This document shows, in pieces, positions 62,901-64,000 of a stretch of 64,000 bases of DNA. The number at the start of each line of letters is the position of its first letter. Positions within the stretch are counted from its first letter, which is position 1. The stretch spans positions 310,001-374,000 of the forward strand of contig VZTG01010075.1 of the NCBI GenBank assembly GCA_013397845.1, given 5' to 3'. Below the pieces are notes generated by a model, which was not told where the DNA came from, searched no databases, and worked only from the letters and a program-made list of their open reading frames with translations. Made by a program: the position numbers and the translations under genes. The DNA is from Melanocharis versteri. Taxonomy: Eukaryota; Chordata; Aves; Passeriformes; Melanocharitidae.

Positions 62901-63780
62901 AAATAACATATTCCTTACAGAGACAACTTAATCAGGCAAGTGGCTGTGGCAAGCAAGCAAAAGCACCAGACTTTCATGAGACTTAGAAAAAGCAATGTTA
63001 CAAAGTAACTTCTTCAGTCACTGAAATAAAGCACAGGAAAACAACAGACGACTCTACAATCAGTCAGGCCTTACACAACGGGAATTGCAGCCACTGTGAT
63101 GGCTATAGTGGTTCAAAGAAAATACAGGCTACTTCTACACAAGTTGGGTTTACTTTGGTTATCTAACAAACTGTGAACTGCATTACACGGGAAAAACTTT
63201 TTTCTTAACTTTGAGGGCCTGCGTATCCACTGTAGCCCAGATGGCAAAGTCAGAAAGGTATCCACAACACATGTTTAAACATGGTTCAGATGGAGAGTAT
63301 CTGAAATCTTCTATCAGCCTTCAGACCTTTTCATAACAGAGCAGACAATCCATGAAGACTCTTGCAGTCTCCCAGAGGCTGTCTTGCTATAAATATACAG
63401 ATTTCATTTTGGGATATCCACAATCCAGTAATGAAGCAGTGAACGTTTCTGTCAAATAGATTCTAACAACAGAAACTACAACTGCTTTTCTCTACTTAAT
63501 ATTTATTTTCTTCACATGCTAAGACGTAAAGATATTGGAAATAAACCCTAAGATAATCATCAAAGAAATCAAATTTTTGGGCTTATTTCATTATCAACTC
63601 CCCCAATTACCTAGAAGAAAAAGTGTTTTATGCTCTGAAAAGTATAGGTTCTAAATACAATTAATATTTTTGGAAATCCTGTCAAAATTATAAGAGTTCT
63701 GAAGTTTTTAATTTATAGGAACTTCATAGGGGAGTGTTACAGCTCTATCAATGCAGCACAGCGTCCAGCTGAATTGGTCC
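59990..63780. other. Unannotated AT-rich non-coding stretch
   Basis: No gene or repeat family was recognised. A possible exon at 61,517-61,620 is described in the findings. The 62.3-62.9 kb part is very AT-rich. Confidence 0.5.
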
Positions 63781-64000
63781 CAGTGGCTGCATCTATAATA
63801 TTAGGCTGTGAAGAGTTAGGGAATACGACAGACCCCATGCACCCAGCTTTGCAGCACGCAGCCCCTGGCGGGGTTTTGGCCTTGGGTCAGTGAGCGCTCT
63901 TCCAGACAAACCCCAAACCCTGTCTGAGCTTCTACCAGGGCAAGCGAGAATTCTCAACAGGCAGTTTGGAAAAGCTCCCATGTTCTGGTGGGTAAGTAAG
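63781..64000. other. CpG-richer edge with splice-donor-like end
   Basis: At least five CpGs (in AATACGAC, GCACGC, GGCGGG, GAGCGC and AAGCGA) and higher GC content contrast with the AT-rich DNA before it. The plus strand ends in CTGGTGG|GTAAGTAAG, a strong 5' splice-site match. This could be the edge of a promoter-proximal exon or of a younger insertion continuing beyond the window. The plus-strand ATG at 63,838 opens only 18 codons. Confidence 0.3.

Noticed and set aside
1..64000. CRISPR arrays, operons, prophage, tRNA, rRNA or common snRNA genes
   Set aside because: Looked for by eye on both strands; no regular spacer-repeat array, gene cluster or recognisable RNA gene sequence was found.

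Overview
The window looks like non-coding DNA from a bird, probably a neoavian species, and lies in a gene desert or a very large intron. The evidence is the repeat content. There are four fragments of CR1 LINEs, the dominant avian retrotransposon, two of them ending in the typical (ATTCTATG)n-like 3' tail. There is one solo LTR of a type I recognise from avian endogenous retroviruses, with a perfect 5-bp target-site duplication, and there are two decayed MIR-type SINEs. The DNA is AT-rich and CpG-poor, and stop codons are frequent in all six frames. No bacterial, phage or plasmid organisation is present.

No protein-coding gene could be identified with confidence. Most open frames are short, and none gave a recognisable protein apart from the CR1 reverse transcriptase remnant near 31 kb. 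Three minus-strand open regions (14.4-14.95 kb, 39.1-39.9 kb, 35.8-36.1 kb) are longer than most and unidentified; they are reported as observations only. Several plus-strand segments (24,481-24,531; 46,651-46,752; 47,872-48,022; 61,517-61,620) are bounded by good splice signals and could be exons of an unrecognised transcript, but cryptic pseudo-exons are common in such DNA.

Layout: 0-2.1 kb unannotated; 2.1-2.3 kb (CTATCT)n-type microsatellite; 2.3-9.2 kb unannotated; 9.2-9.3 kb MIR on the minus strand; 9.3-17.7 kb unannotated, with a pentamer repeat, a CTCF-like motif and the longest open frame; 17.7-17.8 kb MIR on the plus strand; 19.9-20.4 kb old CR1 3' end on the plus strand; 28.07-28.66 kb solo LTR; 30.4-31.3 kb CR1 ORF2 fragment missing its 3' end; 31.3-53.0 kb unannotated, with a perfect hairpin, several palindromes and a 23-bp tandem duplication; 53.0-53.5 kb CR1 on the minus strand; 55.04-55.10 kb CR1 3' tip on the plus strand; 55.8 kb (AAAG)n; 60.0 kb poly-T; and a CpG-richer last 200 bases ending in a strong splice-donor-like sequence.

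The repeats are independent insertions of different ages and do not form a pathway or operon. Repeat-family calls rest on recognition of remembered consensus features, because no database search was possible.
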